Assembly: GCA_022779285.1 (NCBI GenBank)
Contig: JALFST010000034.1
Coordinates: 1 to 53,859, forward strand
Direction of reading: 5' to 3'
DNA: 53,859 nucleotides
Source: Peptoniphilaceae bacterium
Lineage (GTDB): Bacteria; Bacillota; Clostridia; Tissierellales; Peptoniphilaceae
Positions 6,098 to 13,533 of the stretch are shown in pieces (position 1 is the stretch's first letter; every line of letters begins with the position of its first letter). A program made the position numbers and the translations under genes. The notes beneath the pieces were generated by a model. It was given only the letters and a program-made list of their open reading frames with translations. It searched no databases and was not told the origin of the DNA.

Positions 6098-8413
6098 TAC
6101 GTCCTCCTGATTCTCTTGATGATTTGCTTCTTCTCTATTCTCTCCGTCCTCGCTTCTCCGATGAATTCGAAAGGTATTCAGGCGAAGGGCATTCGTTACC
6201 ACAAAGATGGATGACAGGCTCATCGCAGCAGAAGCGATCATCGGATTGAGCGTCAAGCCGAAAGCATGGTAAAAAACGCCGGCTGCAACGGGGATCAAGA
6301 TCACGTTGTAAAAAAATGCCCAAAAGAGATTCTCTTTGATATTCCGCATGGTCGCCTTGGAAAGCTCAATGGCACCTACAACATCCATGAGATCGCTTTT
6401 CATAAGGACAATATCCGCTGCATCCATCGCAATATCGGTTCCTGCTCCGATTGCGATACCCACATCGGCACGTGCAAGCGCAGGTGCATCATTGATGCCG
6501 TCACCGACCATTGCCACCCTTTCCCCATTATCTTTATAGCTGCGAACGATCCTCTCCTTATCCTCCGGAAAAGCCTCCGCAACGGTATCGTCCAAATGAA
6601 GAGGGCGAGCAATCGCCTCCGCCGTCCTTGTATTATCACCCGTGAGCATAGTGACACGTACGCCCATCTTGTGCAAGGCCTCAATCGCTTCCTTCGAGCT
6701 TTGTTTTACCGGATCCTGTACAGAGATGATTCCGATGACTCCGCTTCGGTTCGCAAAATAGAGATTTGTCTTGCCCTCCTGCGCCAGCCTCTCGGCGATG
6801 CGTTCCGGCTCCTTCGTTTCATAGCCCAAGGACTTCATATATGCAATATTCCCCGCAAAATACCTTTGGCCATTGATATCCGCTTCAATTCCGCGCCCGG
6901 GCACATTCGTGAAATTCTTGCCCGTAATAAAGGAAATATCCTCTTTCTCGGCACGGGAAAGAATTGCACTTGCCAAAGGGTGTTCCGAAGGTGCTTCTAT
7001 CGAGGAGGCGATTTGTAACAGCTCCTGTTCGCTCTGATCCGTCAGACAGATGATATCCGTCACCTCAGGTTTTCCCTCCGTAATCGTACCGGTTTTGTCC
7101 AAAACGACTCTATCCACGGAATGCAGCAGCTCAAGAGCTTCTGCAGACTTGATAAAAATCCCCATGCCTGCGCCGCGTCCCGTTCCCACCATAATGGCTA
7201 CCGGAGTTGCCAATCCGAGCGCACAGGGGCATGAAATCACCAGTACCGAAATTGCGATCGTAAGTGCAAACTCAAAGCTTTGGCCCAACACAAGCCAAAT
7301 TCCCATAGCCGCAAGAGCAATCGTGATCACAACAGGGACAAAAACGCCTGCGATTTTATCCGCCAGTTTTGCAATGGGCGCTTTTGTGGCATTGGCATCC
7401 TGTACCAGCTTGATGATCTTGGAAATTGCAGTATCCTCTCCCACCTTTTCCGCTCTCATCAAAAAGGATCCTGATTTCACCAAGGTGGATCCGACAACGC
7501 TGTCGCCCTCGCCTTTTTCAACAGGAATGGATTCTCCGGTAATCGCTGCCTGATCGATGCCGGCGCTTCCCTCAATCACAACTCCGTCCACGGGTACTGC
7601 CGTGCCGGGTTTGACACGAAGTACATCACCGACTCTTACCTCCTCCAGCGGAACTATCGATTCCTTTCCATCTCTGACGCGAATCGCCGTTTTGGGCGCC
7701 AGATCCATTAAGCCTCGAATCGCCTCCGTGGTTTTTTTCTTGCTTTTCTCTTCCAAATATTTTCCAAGCGTAATCAGCGCCAAAATCGTGGCCGAGGATT
7801 CGAAATACAGAGAATGCATATAATGCTGTACCAGAGCCATGTCCCCATGTCCCGTTGCATACGCCATGCGATAAATCACATAAATACCGTAGGCAAAGGC
7901 CGCCGAGGAACCGATGGCAACAAGGGAATCCATGTTCGGCATGCGCTTCCATAAGCCGCGAAATCCGCCGATATAATATTTACGATTTACAATAAGAATC
8001 GGAAGCGAAAGCAGAAATTGCGTAAATGCATACAGTACAGCATTTTCAGCTCCCTTAAAAACATTCGGAATGGGCAGGCCGATCATCTCTCCCATCGCGA
8101 AATACATCAAGGGAATGAGAAAGACAAATGAGACAACAAGGCGAAAACGCATATGGCTTTCATCGGAGATCTCTACCTCCTTGACATTCGTCTTTATTCT
8201 TTTTTCCCTTATTTTTGAAACAGCTTCATACCCGGCGCCGTGAACAGCCCTTTCAATTGCGTCATCCGAAACAGTGTCCGTATCCACAACCATTGAATTG
8301 GTAAGAAGGCTTACGTTGACATCTCGTATACCTTCCAGCCGTCGAACCGATTTCTCTACATTCAGCGCACAGGAGGAGCATGTCATACCATGAACATCAA
8401 ATTCTTTTTTCAT
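5888..8413 (-). CDS. copA: Cu(+)-exporting P1B-type ATPase with a fused C-terminal CopZ domain
   Basis: An 841-residue copper pump. The order is an N-terminal HMA domain (GMTCSSC at 9-15), membrane helices from about 90, TGES (292-295) of the actuator domain, CPC (395-397) in the transport helix, the phosphorylation site DKTGT (439-443), GDGIND (637-642), YN (702-703) and MSLSS (731-735). These residues define Cu(I) P1B-1 ATPases. After an acidic, Gln/Asn/His-rich linker (about 753-772) comes a second HMA domain with GMSCDHC, at the C-terminus instead of the usual N-terminal tandem. The start has GAGGAG just before the ATG. The protein exports cytosolic Cu(I). The C-terminal domain looks like the chaperone CopZ fused in frame and can probably also be made separately from an internal start. 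Confidence 0.95.
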   Translation of the reverse strand: MKKEFDVHGMTCSSCALNVEKSVRRLEGIRDVNVSLLTNSMVVDTDTVSDDAIERAVHGAGYEAVSKIREKRIKTNVKEVEISDESHMRFRLVVSFVFLIPLMYFAMGEMIGLPIPNVFKGAENAVLYAFTQFLLSLPILIVNRKYYIGGFRGLWKRMPNMDSLVAIGSSAAFAYGIYVIYRMAYATGHGDMALVQHYMHSLYFESSATILALITLGKYLEEKSKKKTTEAIRGLMDLAPKTAIRVRDGKESIVPLEEVRVGDVLRVKPGTAVPVDGVVIEGSAGIDQAAITGESIPVEKGEGDSVVGSTLVKSGSFLMRAEKVGEDTAISKIIKLVQDANATKAPIAKLADKIAGVFVPVVITIALAAMGIWLVLGQSFEFALTIAISVLVISCPCALGLATPVAIMVGTGRGAGMGIFIKSAEALELLHSVDRVVLDKTGTITEGKPEVTDIICLTDQSEQELLQIASSIEAPSEHPLASAILSRAEKEDISFITGKNFTNVPGRGIEADINGQRYFAGNIAYMKSLGYETKEPERIAERLAQEGKTNLYFANRSGVIGIISVQDPVKQSSKEAIEALHKMGVRVTMLTGDNTRTAEAIARPLHLDDTVAEAFPEDKERIVRSYKDNGERVAMVGDGINDAPALARADVGIAIGAGTDIAMDAADIVLMKSDLMDVVGAIELSKATMRNIKENLFWAFFYNVILIPVAAGVFYHAFGLTLNPMIASAAMSLSSIFVVTNALRLNTFRIHRRSEDGENREEANHQENQEDVMTEKTIQVEGMSCDHCRKHVEEALNAIDGVDAEVNLEKKEARIRLSKPVSEETLKKAIEDAGYHFAGIR

Positions 8414-8454
8414 TTTCTCCTCGATTCATAATGATATTGGATGCGAGTGAGACG

Positions 8455-8475
8455 ATATACCCCCACCCCGTGTAT
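8455..8475 (-). promoter_or_regulatory. Candidate CsoR operator
   Basis: ATATACCCCCACCCCGTGTAT has AT-rich ends around a run of C/G with imperfect dyad symmetry (ATAC ... GTAT), as CsoR sites upstream of copA/copZ do. It lies directly downstream of the -10 element of the copA promoter, where a bound repressor would block transcription. Confidence 0.6.
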
Positions 8476-8477
8476 GT

Positions 8478-8506
8478 ATTCTATCTCGGTGCGGCGAAAA
8501 AAGCAA
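8478..8506 (-). promoter_or_regulatory. copA promoter
   Basis: TTGCTT (8506-8501) and TAGAAT (8483-8478) are separated by 17 bases, and the C/G-rich CsoR-type site follows within the initially transcribed region. Confidence 0.6.
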
Positions 8507-8584
8507 GCAGCCATTTATAGATTTTGCGTAGAAACCGAAAATATGCGAATGGATTCTATGCTCTTGAAAAAACCATAGACAAAA

Positions 8585-8610
8585 TCAACCCCCTATGCAT
8601 AGGGGGTTGA
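8585..8610 (-). terminator. Perfect 26-bp palindrome ending the DASS transporter unit
   Basis: TCAACCCCCTATG and its exact complement meet without spacer at ATGCAT. On the minus strand the hairpin is followed by TTTTGTC, fitting an intrinsic terminator 19 bp after the transporter stop. It also insulates the copA promoter from read-through. Confidence 0.75.
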
Positions 8611-8628
8611 GATTATAAAATCCGATAC

Positions 8629-10089
8629 TTAATTGAGACCGATCCCTAATAAGCCGAAGGTAATAAATTGCATAATTAACGGACCTGCTATTAAGGCAAT
8701 GATTTTTAAACCGAGTCCGGCTTTGATCATATCTTTCATTTCAATATTCCCTGATGAATAAGCAATTGCATTTGGCGGAGTCCCTGCCGGTAACATGAAT
8801 GCAAAGTTGGAAGCGATCATACATATTAACATAAGCTGTAGCGGATCCATTCCAAGTCCTTGAGCAACTCCTGCCAATATCGGAAGAAAAGATGCGACAA
8901 CAACAGCATTGGTAGTCACCTCTGTCAACACGGCCGTAACTACACTGACGATTATAATCACTACAATGGATGGCATTCCCTGTAGTCCACCTAACATACC
9001 GGCGATCCAGGCGGCAACTCCGGAATCCGTGATGGCATTTCCCATGACCATTGAGCCTGCCAATAAAAGCATTGTCGTCCATGGAGCATCCTCAAAGGCT
9101 TCTTTGCCTTGAAGTACCATGACCCCTTTTTTCCAGTCAACCGGGATGATTAAAGTGAGTACCGCTATGGCAATGGCAATCGTCTCGTCAGTTGCAAACG
9201 GTATCCATTTGCCCCATAAAAATTGAGTTACCCAGGCAATGATCGCAAAAGCAAAAATGATACTGGTATATTTTTCACCTTTACTCATTGCTCCGAGTTT
9301 ATGATATTCTTCGTCTACAATCTCTATATTGATTGCCTTCATTTTATCAACTTTAAAAAATTTCACCATATATATCCAACAAAGTGGAAGCATAACAATG
9401 GTAAAGGGCAATCCGATTTTTAGCCAAGAGCCGAAGGAGATATTATAATCCAACACTTCAGAAATAATACCGATTCCCGTTGGATTTGTCGTTGTTCCTA
9501 TGGATGTCGCCATGCCTCCTAATGTGGCAGCAAACGGTATGGAAAGGATTAATGCTTTTCCAAAGCCTTCATCAATCTCTCCTTCAAGAGATTTTATGAT
9601 GCTGATAGCTACCGGAAGCATCATAACTGTCGCTGTAGTATTGGACATCCACATGGAAACAAAGCCTGTTGCTATGATAAAGCCCAATATAATCATTTTT
9701 ACATTGCTTCCGACTTTTCTTACAATCCCGAGAGCGATTCTTCTATGTAGATTCCATCTTTTCATGGCAGTGGCTAAAAAGCCTGCTCCCAGCACCAGAA
9801 ATATCGTTTTATATCCATAGAGTGAAAATAGTTTTATATCATTTTGATTCTTTGCTCCGGTAATGCCTAAAAGCGGAAATAACAATATCGGAAGCAGTGC
9901 TGTTGCAGCTATTGGAATTGCTTCCGTCATCCAATAAATGACCATAAGAATGGAGACCGAAAGAACCTTCCATCCTATTTCCGACAATCCTTCAGGATGA
10001 GGAAAAAATTGCATGAGTACAAAAACTACGATACCAACTACAACTGATATGTTTTGTAACCTTGTTCTTCCTTTGAATTTTTCAGTCAT
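8629..10089 (-). CDS. DASS/SLC13-family Na+-coupled di-/tricarboxylate transporter
   Basis: A 486-residue membrane protein of the divalent anion:Na+ symporter family (VcINDY/CitT type). The two repeat signatures are present: MSNTTATVMMLP (around residue 148) and TEVTTNAVVVASFLP (around 391), and TNPTGIG in the first half; these loops form the Na+/carboxylate site. It imports dicarboxylates or similar acids with Na+. It is the last gene of a three-gene operon and overlaps the lyase gene by 4 bases (ATGA), so its substrate is most likely the acid that the CoA-transferase activates. The exact acid cannot be read from sequence. Confidence 0.88.
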   Translation of the reverse strand: MTEKFKGRTRLQNISVVVGIVVFVLMQFFPHPEGLSEIGWKVLSVSILMVIYWMTEAIPIAATALLPILLFPLLGITGAKNQNDIKLFSLYGYKTIFLVLGAGFLATAMKRWNLHRRIALGIVRKVGSNVKMIILGFIIATGFVSMWMSNTTATVMMLPVAISIIKSLEGEIDEGFGKALILSIPFAATLGGMATSIGTTTNPTGIGIISEVLDYNISFGSWLKIGLPFTIVMLPLCWIYMVKFFKVDKMKAINIEIVDEEYHKLGAMSKGEKYTSIIFAFAIIAWVTQFLWGKWIPFATDETIAIAIAVLTLIIPVDWKKGVMVLQGKEAFEDAPWTTMLLLAGSMVMGNAITDSGVAAWIAGMLGGLQGMPSIVVIIIVSVVTAVLTEVTTNAVVVASFLPILAGVAQGLGMDPLQLMLICMIASNFAFMLPAGTPPNAIAYSSGNIEMKDMIKAGLGLKIIALIAGPLIMQFITFGLLGIGLN

Positions 10090-11021
10090 GATGTCACCAA
10101 TCCCTTTTCACTATTTGTTGGAGTGATTTTTTCAATATGAATATGATGTCCGCTGTAGTTTCCTTTGATTTCTTTCGCCTGTTCTTTGGCAGCCAACACT
10201 ATTTTTTCGAAATCGATTCCCGTCTGATATCCCATTTCAGATAACATCCAAACGAAATCTTCTGTAGCCAAATTTCCGCTGGCTCCGGGAGCAAAAGGAC
10301 ACCCGCCCAATCCCCCTAATGCCGTTTCAATTTTTGTAATTCCTTCTTCTATCGCTACAAGAGAATTGACCATTCCCAAGCCTCTTGTATCATGGAGATG
10401 GATGGAAATGCCCAATTTTGGGAATGCTTTTTTTATGGCTCTGATGAATCTTCTGACCTGAAGCGGATCAGCAATTCCAATCGTATCTGCAAGTACACAA
10501 GAATCCATTCCCTCGTCCGCATATGTCTGTATAAACTTGAGGATTCCGTCGATGTCTTGATATTTTCCTTCGAAAGGACATCCGAATATCGTCGCGAAGT
10601 TTACTTCTATTTTTAAATCCGGATATTCTCTCCTTATTTTCCGATAAGCCTCCAGCGATTCTTCGTGAGTTCTGTTAATATTTGCTTTGTTGTGTGATTT
10701 GCTGTAAGAAACTACATATGCAACTTTTCTGATTCCGAGCTCATAAGCATCTTTTGCTCCTCTTAAGTTTGGTACAAGTGCAAAAAGATCCAGATCCGGA
10801 TGTTTATCTAATAGAATCCTTGACACCTCCTTGGCATCTGCAAGCTGAGGAATCGCCTTTGGACTCACAAAAGAGGTAAATTGAATACTGGAAACTCCCG
10901 CATCTATGATTTTTTCAATATACTTTAGCTTCGTTTCTGTTGAAATCATTCCACAATCTGCATGAATGCTTTGAAAGCCATCTCTCGGTCCTACTTCAAC
11001 GATCTGTATTTGTTTTTCCAT
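10086..11021 (-). CDS. HMG-CoA-lyase-like enzyme (HMGL/DRE-TIM family)
   Basis: A 311-residue TIM-barrel lyase. The family motifs are VGPRDGFQ (Arg13, Asp14), the metal pair HLHDTRG (His208, His210) and the signature loop GLGGCPFAPGASGN with the catalytic Cys241 and Asn250. Such enzymes split 3-hydroxy-3-methylglutaryl-CoA into acetoacetate and acetyl-CoA; relatives split other 3-hydroxyacyl-CoAs. The glutamate that precedes TSFVSP in HMG-CoA lyases (human Glu72) is Gln47 here (IQFTSFVSP), so activity or substrate may differ. I start at the ATG 5 bases after AGGTGG; a GTG three codons upstream is an alternative. It lies between the CoA-transferase (9 bp) and the transporter (4-bp overlap), so it probably cleaves the CoA thioester made by its neighbour. 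Confidence 0.85.
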   Translation of the reverse strand: MEKQIQIVEVGPRDGFQSIHADCGMISTETKLKYIEKIIDAGVSSIQFTSFVSPKAIPQLADAKEVSRILLDKHPDLDLFALVPNLRGAKDAYELGIRKVAYVVSYSKSHNKANINRTHEESLEAYRKIRREYPDLKIEVNFATIFGCPFEGKYQDIDGILKFIQTYADEGMDSCVLADTIGIADPLQVRRFIRAIKKAFPKLGISIHLHDTRGLGMVNSLVAIEEGITKIETALGGLGGCPFAPGASGNLATEDFVWMLSEMGYQTGIDFEKIVLAAKEQAKEIKGNYSGHHIHIEKITPTNSEKGLVTS

Positions 11022-11030
11022 TTTTCCCAC

Positions 11031-12221
11031 CTATATGATTTTTTCATTCACTAACTTTTGGTATTCTTCATCTGAATAGCCAAGTATTTCTTTATAAACG
11101 TACTCATTATGTTGTCCGAGAGTTGGAGCCGGATCATAGGGATCGGATTCGGCATTTATGAACTTGATTGCATTATTGGTAAGTCTGATATCTCCTGCTT
11201 TCGGATGTTTTTGAATAGGAAACATATTTCTATATTTCGTAAATTGCTCATCCTTTAAAATTCTATCCACAGTATTGATAGGACAACTCGGAAGGCCGTT
11301 ATCATTGAGATATTCGGCTATCTCATCAATGGTTCTTTCTTTCGACCATTTTTCAATTTCTTCTTTTAATTCTTCGTGATTTTCCACCCTGGCAGAAACT
11401 GTTTGAAATCTTTCATCCGTGATTAAATCCGCACGATTCATTAATTTACATAGAATTTTATATAATTTGTCATTTCCAGCCGCTATAATGACACTGCCGT
11501 CACTTGCTTCAAAGGAATCATAGGGATATGTTGATTCATATCTGTTTCCTATTCTTTCCGGAATTCTACCCTCTGTAAAATAAATCATATTGATATTTTG
11601 CATTGAAGAAATTACGGAATCTACCAGGCTGACATCAACTTTCTCTCCAATCCCGGTTTCTCTTTGCCTGTGAAGAGCAGCAAGTAAACCAATCGTTAAA
11701 TTTAATCCTCCCAAGACATCTCCCATTGGTGTTCCCGTTCTTGTAGGATAACCGCCCGGCCAGCCTGTAGTACTCATAAGTCCCCCCATAGCCTGACCAA
11801 TGATGTCATATCCTGCTCGTTTAGAATAAGGTCCGCTATGTCCGAATCCTGAGACCGCGCCATAAATTAATTTTGGGTTTGCTTTTTTCAGCACATCATA
11901 TCCAAGCCCCAGTTTTTCCATAGTTCCCGGCCTGTAGTTTTCTATTAACATGTCAGCTTTTTTGACAAGCTCTAAAAGAATTTTCTTTCCCTTTTCTTTT
12001 TTCAGATTTAAAGTAATGCCTTTTTTCGCTCTATTCAGCCCGGCATAATAGATGCTTTCTCCGTTTTGATACGGCCCATAGGCCCTGCTATCATCCCCCT
12101 TTTCAGGAATTTCAACTTTGATAACCTTTGCACCCAGATCCGAAAGTAACATTCCGCAATAGGGTCCGGCTAAAACTCTGGTTAAATCTAAAATAGTTAC
12201 ATCCTCCAACATCCTGCTCAT
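11031..12221 (-). CDS. Class III CoA-transferase (CaiB/BaiF family)
   Basis: A 396-residue protein of the formyl-CoA transferase/CaiB family. It opens with DVTILDLTRVLAGPYCGMLLSDLGA-type sequence, has NRAKKGITLNL and ENYRPGTMEKLGLGYD, and carries the catalytic aspartate in TGTPMGDVLGG (Asp168, corresponding to Asp169 of formyl-CoA transferase). The enzyme would move CoA from a donor such as succinyl-CoA or acetyl-CoA to a free acid. It is the first gene of the operon. Human SUGCT, of the same family, uses hydroxymethylglutarate and glutarate, which fits the lyase next door, but many acids are used in this family. GAAAGGAG lies 13 bases before the ATG, unusually far. Confidence 0.88.
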   Translation of the reverse strand: MSRMLEDVTILDLTRVLAGPYCGMLLSDLGAKVIKVEIPEKGDDSRAYGPYQNGESIYYAGLNRAKKGITLNLKKEKGKKILLELVKKADMLIENYRPGTMEKLGLGYDVLKKANPKLIYGAVSGFGHSGPYSKRAGYDIIGQAMGGLMSTTGWPGGYPTRTGTPMGDVLGGLNLTIGLLAALHRQRETGIGEKVDVSLVDSVISSMQNINMIYFTEGRIPERIGNRYESTYPYDSFEASDGSVIIAAGNDKLYKILCKLMNRADLITDERFQTVSARVENHEELKEEIEKWSKERTIDEIAEYLNDNGLPSCPINTVDRILKDEQFTKYRNMFPIQKHPKAGDIRLTNNAIKFINAESDPYDPAPTLGQHNEYVYKEILGYSDEEYQKLVNEKII

Positions 12222-12332
12222 TTTTACTGTCTATCTCCTTTCATTAAAGTTTTTCTAAAAACGATTTCCCGGGAACTTGATTTCATAATATAAAGTTAAG
12301 CTTGCTTTGTCTAAGTCTTTTGATATTATGAA

Positions 12333-12383
12333 AGCTATAGACGTGTTTCTATACATAGTGTTAAGACTATTGCCGCGATAGCT
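12333..12383. promoter_or_regulatory. Nested dyads in the divergent LysR control region
   Basis: AGCTAT (12333-12338) and ATAGCT (12378-12383) form an outer dyad, and ATAG (12355-12358) with CTAT (12367-12370) an inner one, nearly co-centred at about 12358-12363. The stretch sits between the divergent CoA-transferase and LysR genes. LysR regulators bind such dyads (T-N11-A type) in the shared promoter region. The binding-site assignment is inference. Confidence 0.45.
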
Positions 12384-12414
12384 TGAGTACTATTCTTTGT
12401 GAGGGAGGTTCTTT

Positions 12415-13341
12415 ATGGATGATCTAAAGGCGTATGAATACATAGATGCAATCGTTAGGCAAGGAAGCTATTCCAAAGCTGCAAAAAAGCTGTTTATTTC
12501 TCAGCCTTCACTCAGTCAATATATAATTCGATTAGAGGAGGAACTGGATTGCGAAATCTTTCTTAGAAAAACTTTACCGATTAGACTGACTGAATTTGGA
12601 AAGATTTTATATGAAAAGCTGGCTACCATTAACTTAATAAAGAAAAGTATAAAGACAAGTGTTGAAGATATTAAAAATTTAAATGCAGGAACGATTACCG
12701 TCGGATGCTTAAATTATCATTGTATTTGCATCATGGCGAGTCTGCTTCCGATTTTTAAAGAAAAGTACCCGAATATTGAAATAAACATATTAGAAGGAAC
12801 GTTGCTGGAGCTCGAGAGATATGCCGTGGAAGGCAAAACTGATTTTTCCATTCTGATCGAACCGCTTTCCTCTCCGAATTTGAACACCGAAATTTTAACC
12901 AAAGAAGATATTTTAATCGTTGCGAATGAAAAAAGCAGACTTTCCAAAATGCATCCCTGTTCTGCTGATTCAGATTCCTGTGCTACTGTCAATATCAGTG
13001 ATTTGGAAGATGAGGAATTTATTATTCTCCAACAGGGAAAGAAGCTTCGAAAAACCTTTCAGGAGATTTCCGCTCTCATGAAAAAGCCTCCGAAAATCAT
13101 TCTTGAAACGAATGATGTTATTAACTCGATTGTACTGGCTTCCTGCGGAATGGGAATCGCTCTTGCTACAGATATGCTTTTAAAAATCCGTACCGCTTCC
13201 ATGCCGATCAGATATTTTAAGCTATCTGCTCCTTTAAAGGAAAGAATCGTTGTCGCAGCATATAATTCTTCTTATGACTTAAGCAAGGCGTCCAGAATGT
13301 TTCTGGATGTATTAAAGGAATACCTTTTGAGCACAAAATAA
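12415..13341 (+). CDS. LysR-family transcriptional regulator of the CoA-transferase/lyase/transporter operon
   Basis: A 308-residue LysR-type regulator. It has an N-terminal winged helix (about residues 4-62; SYSKAAKKLFISQPSLSQYI is the recognition helix region) and a C-terminal periplasmic-binding-type effector domain (about 90-300). GGGAGG precedes the ATG by 7 bases. It is divergent from the CoA-transferase operon with 193 bp between, the classic arrangement for a LysR activator of a catabolic operon. The inducer is probably the imported acid or its CoA ester (inference). Confidence 0.9.
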   Translation: MDDLKAYEYIDAIVRQGSYSKAAKKLFISQPSLSQYIIRLEEELDCEIFLRKTLPIRLTEFGKILYEKLATINLIKKSIKTSVEDIKNLNAGTITVGCLNYHCICIMASLLPIFKEKYPNIEINILEGTLLELERYAVEGKTDFSILIEPLSSPNLNTEILTKEDILIVANEKSRLSKMHPCSADSDSCATVNISDLEDEEFIILQQGKKLRKTFQEISALMKKPPKIILETNDVINSIVLASCGMGIALATDMLLKIRTASMPIRYFKLSAPLKERIVVAAYNSSYDLSKASRMFLDVLKEYLLSTK

Positions 13342-13471
13342 TAATCCTGTCATCCAAACTGATGGAAAAACATGCGCCCTTGGAGTCACCTCTTGAAGTT
13401 GGATTGATCAGTCAAGCTTCAGGGGCGGTTTCACATGCTTGCACATGACAATTTTTATTTCCGCCGGCTTC

Positions 13472-13500
13472 TTTAGTTATTGCAAGGAATGATCTATAAT
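13472..13500 (+). promoter_or_regulatory. fbp promoter
   Basis: A perfect TATAAT (13495-13500) lies 17 bases behind a weak TTTAGT (13472-13477). Transcription would start near 13507, downstream of the first ATG of the open frame (13480) and before the ATG at 13534, which supports the latter as the true start of fbp. Confidence 0.5.
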
Positions 13501-13533
13501 GCAACTAAAGAACTCAATACAGAAAGGATGATC

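Noticed and set aside
6266-7018. 250-codon plus-strand ORF inside copA
   Set aside because: It is a shadow of the copA coding frame, whose P-type ATPase motifs are all intact on the minus strand.
13380-13440. Inverted repeat between the LysR gene and fbp as a structured RNA
   Set aside because: Only an imperfect stem (CCTCTTGAAG with CTTCAGGGG) without a T-run; could be a weak LysR terminator, but not enough to call.
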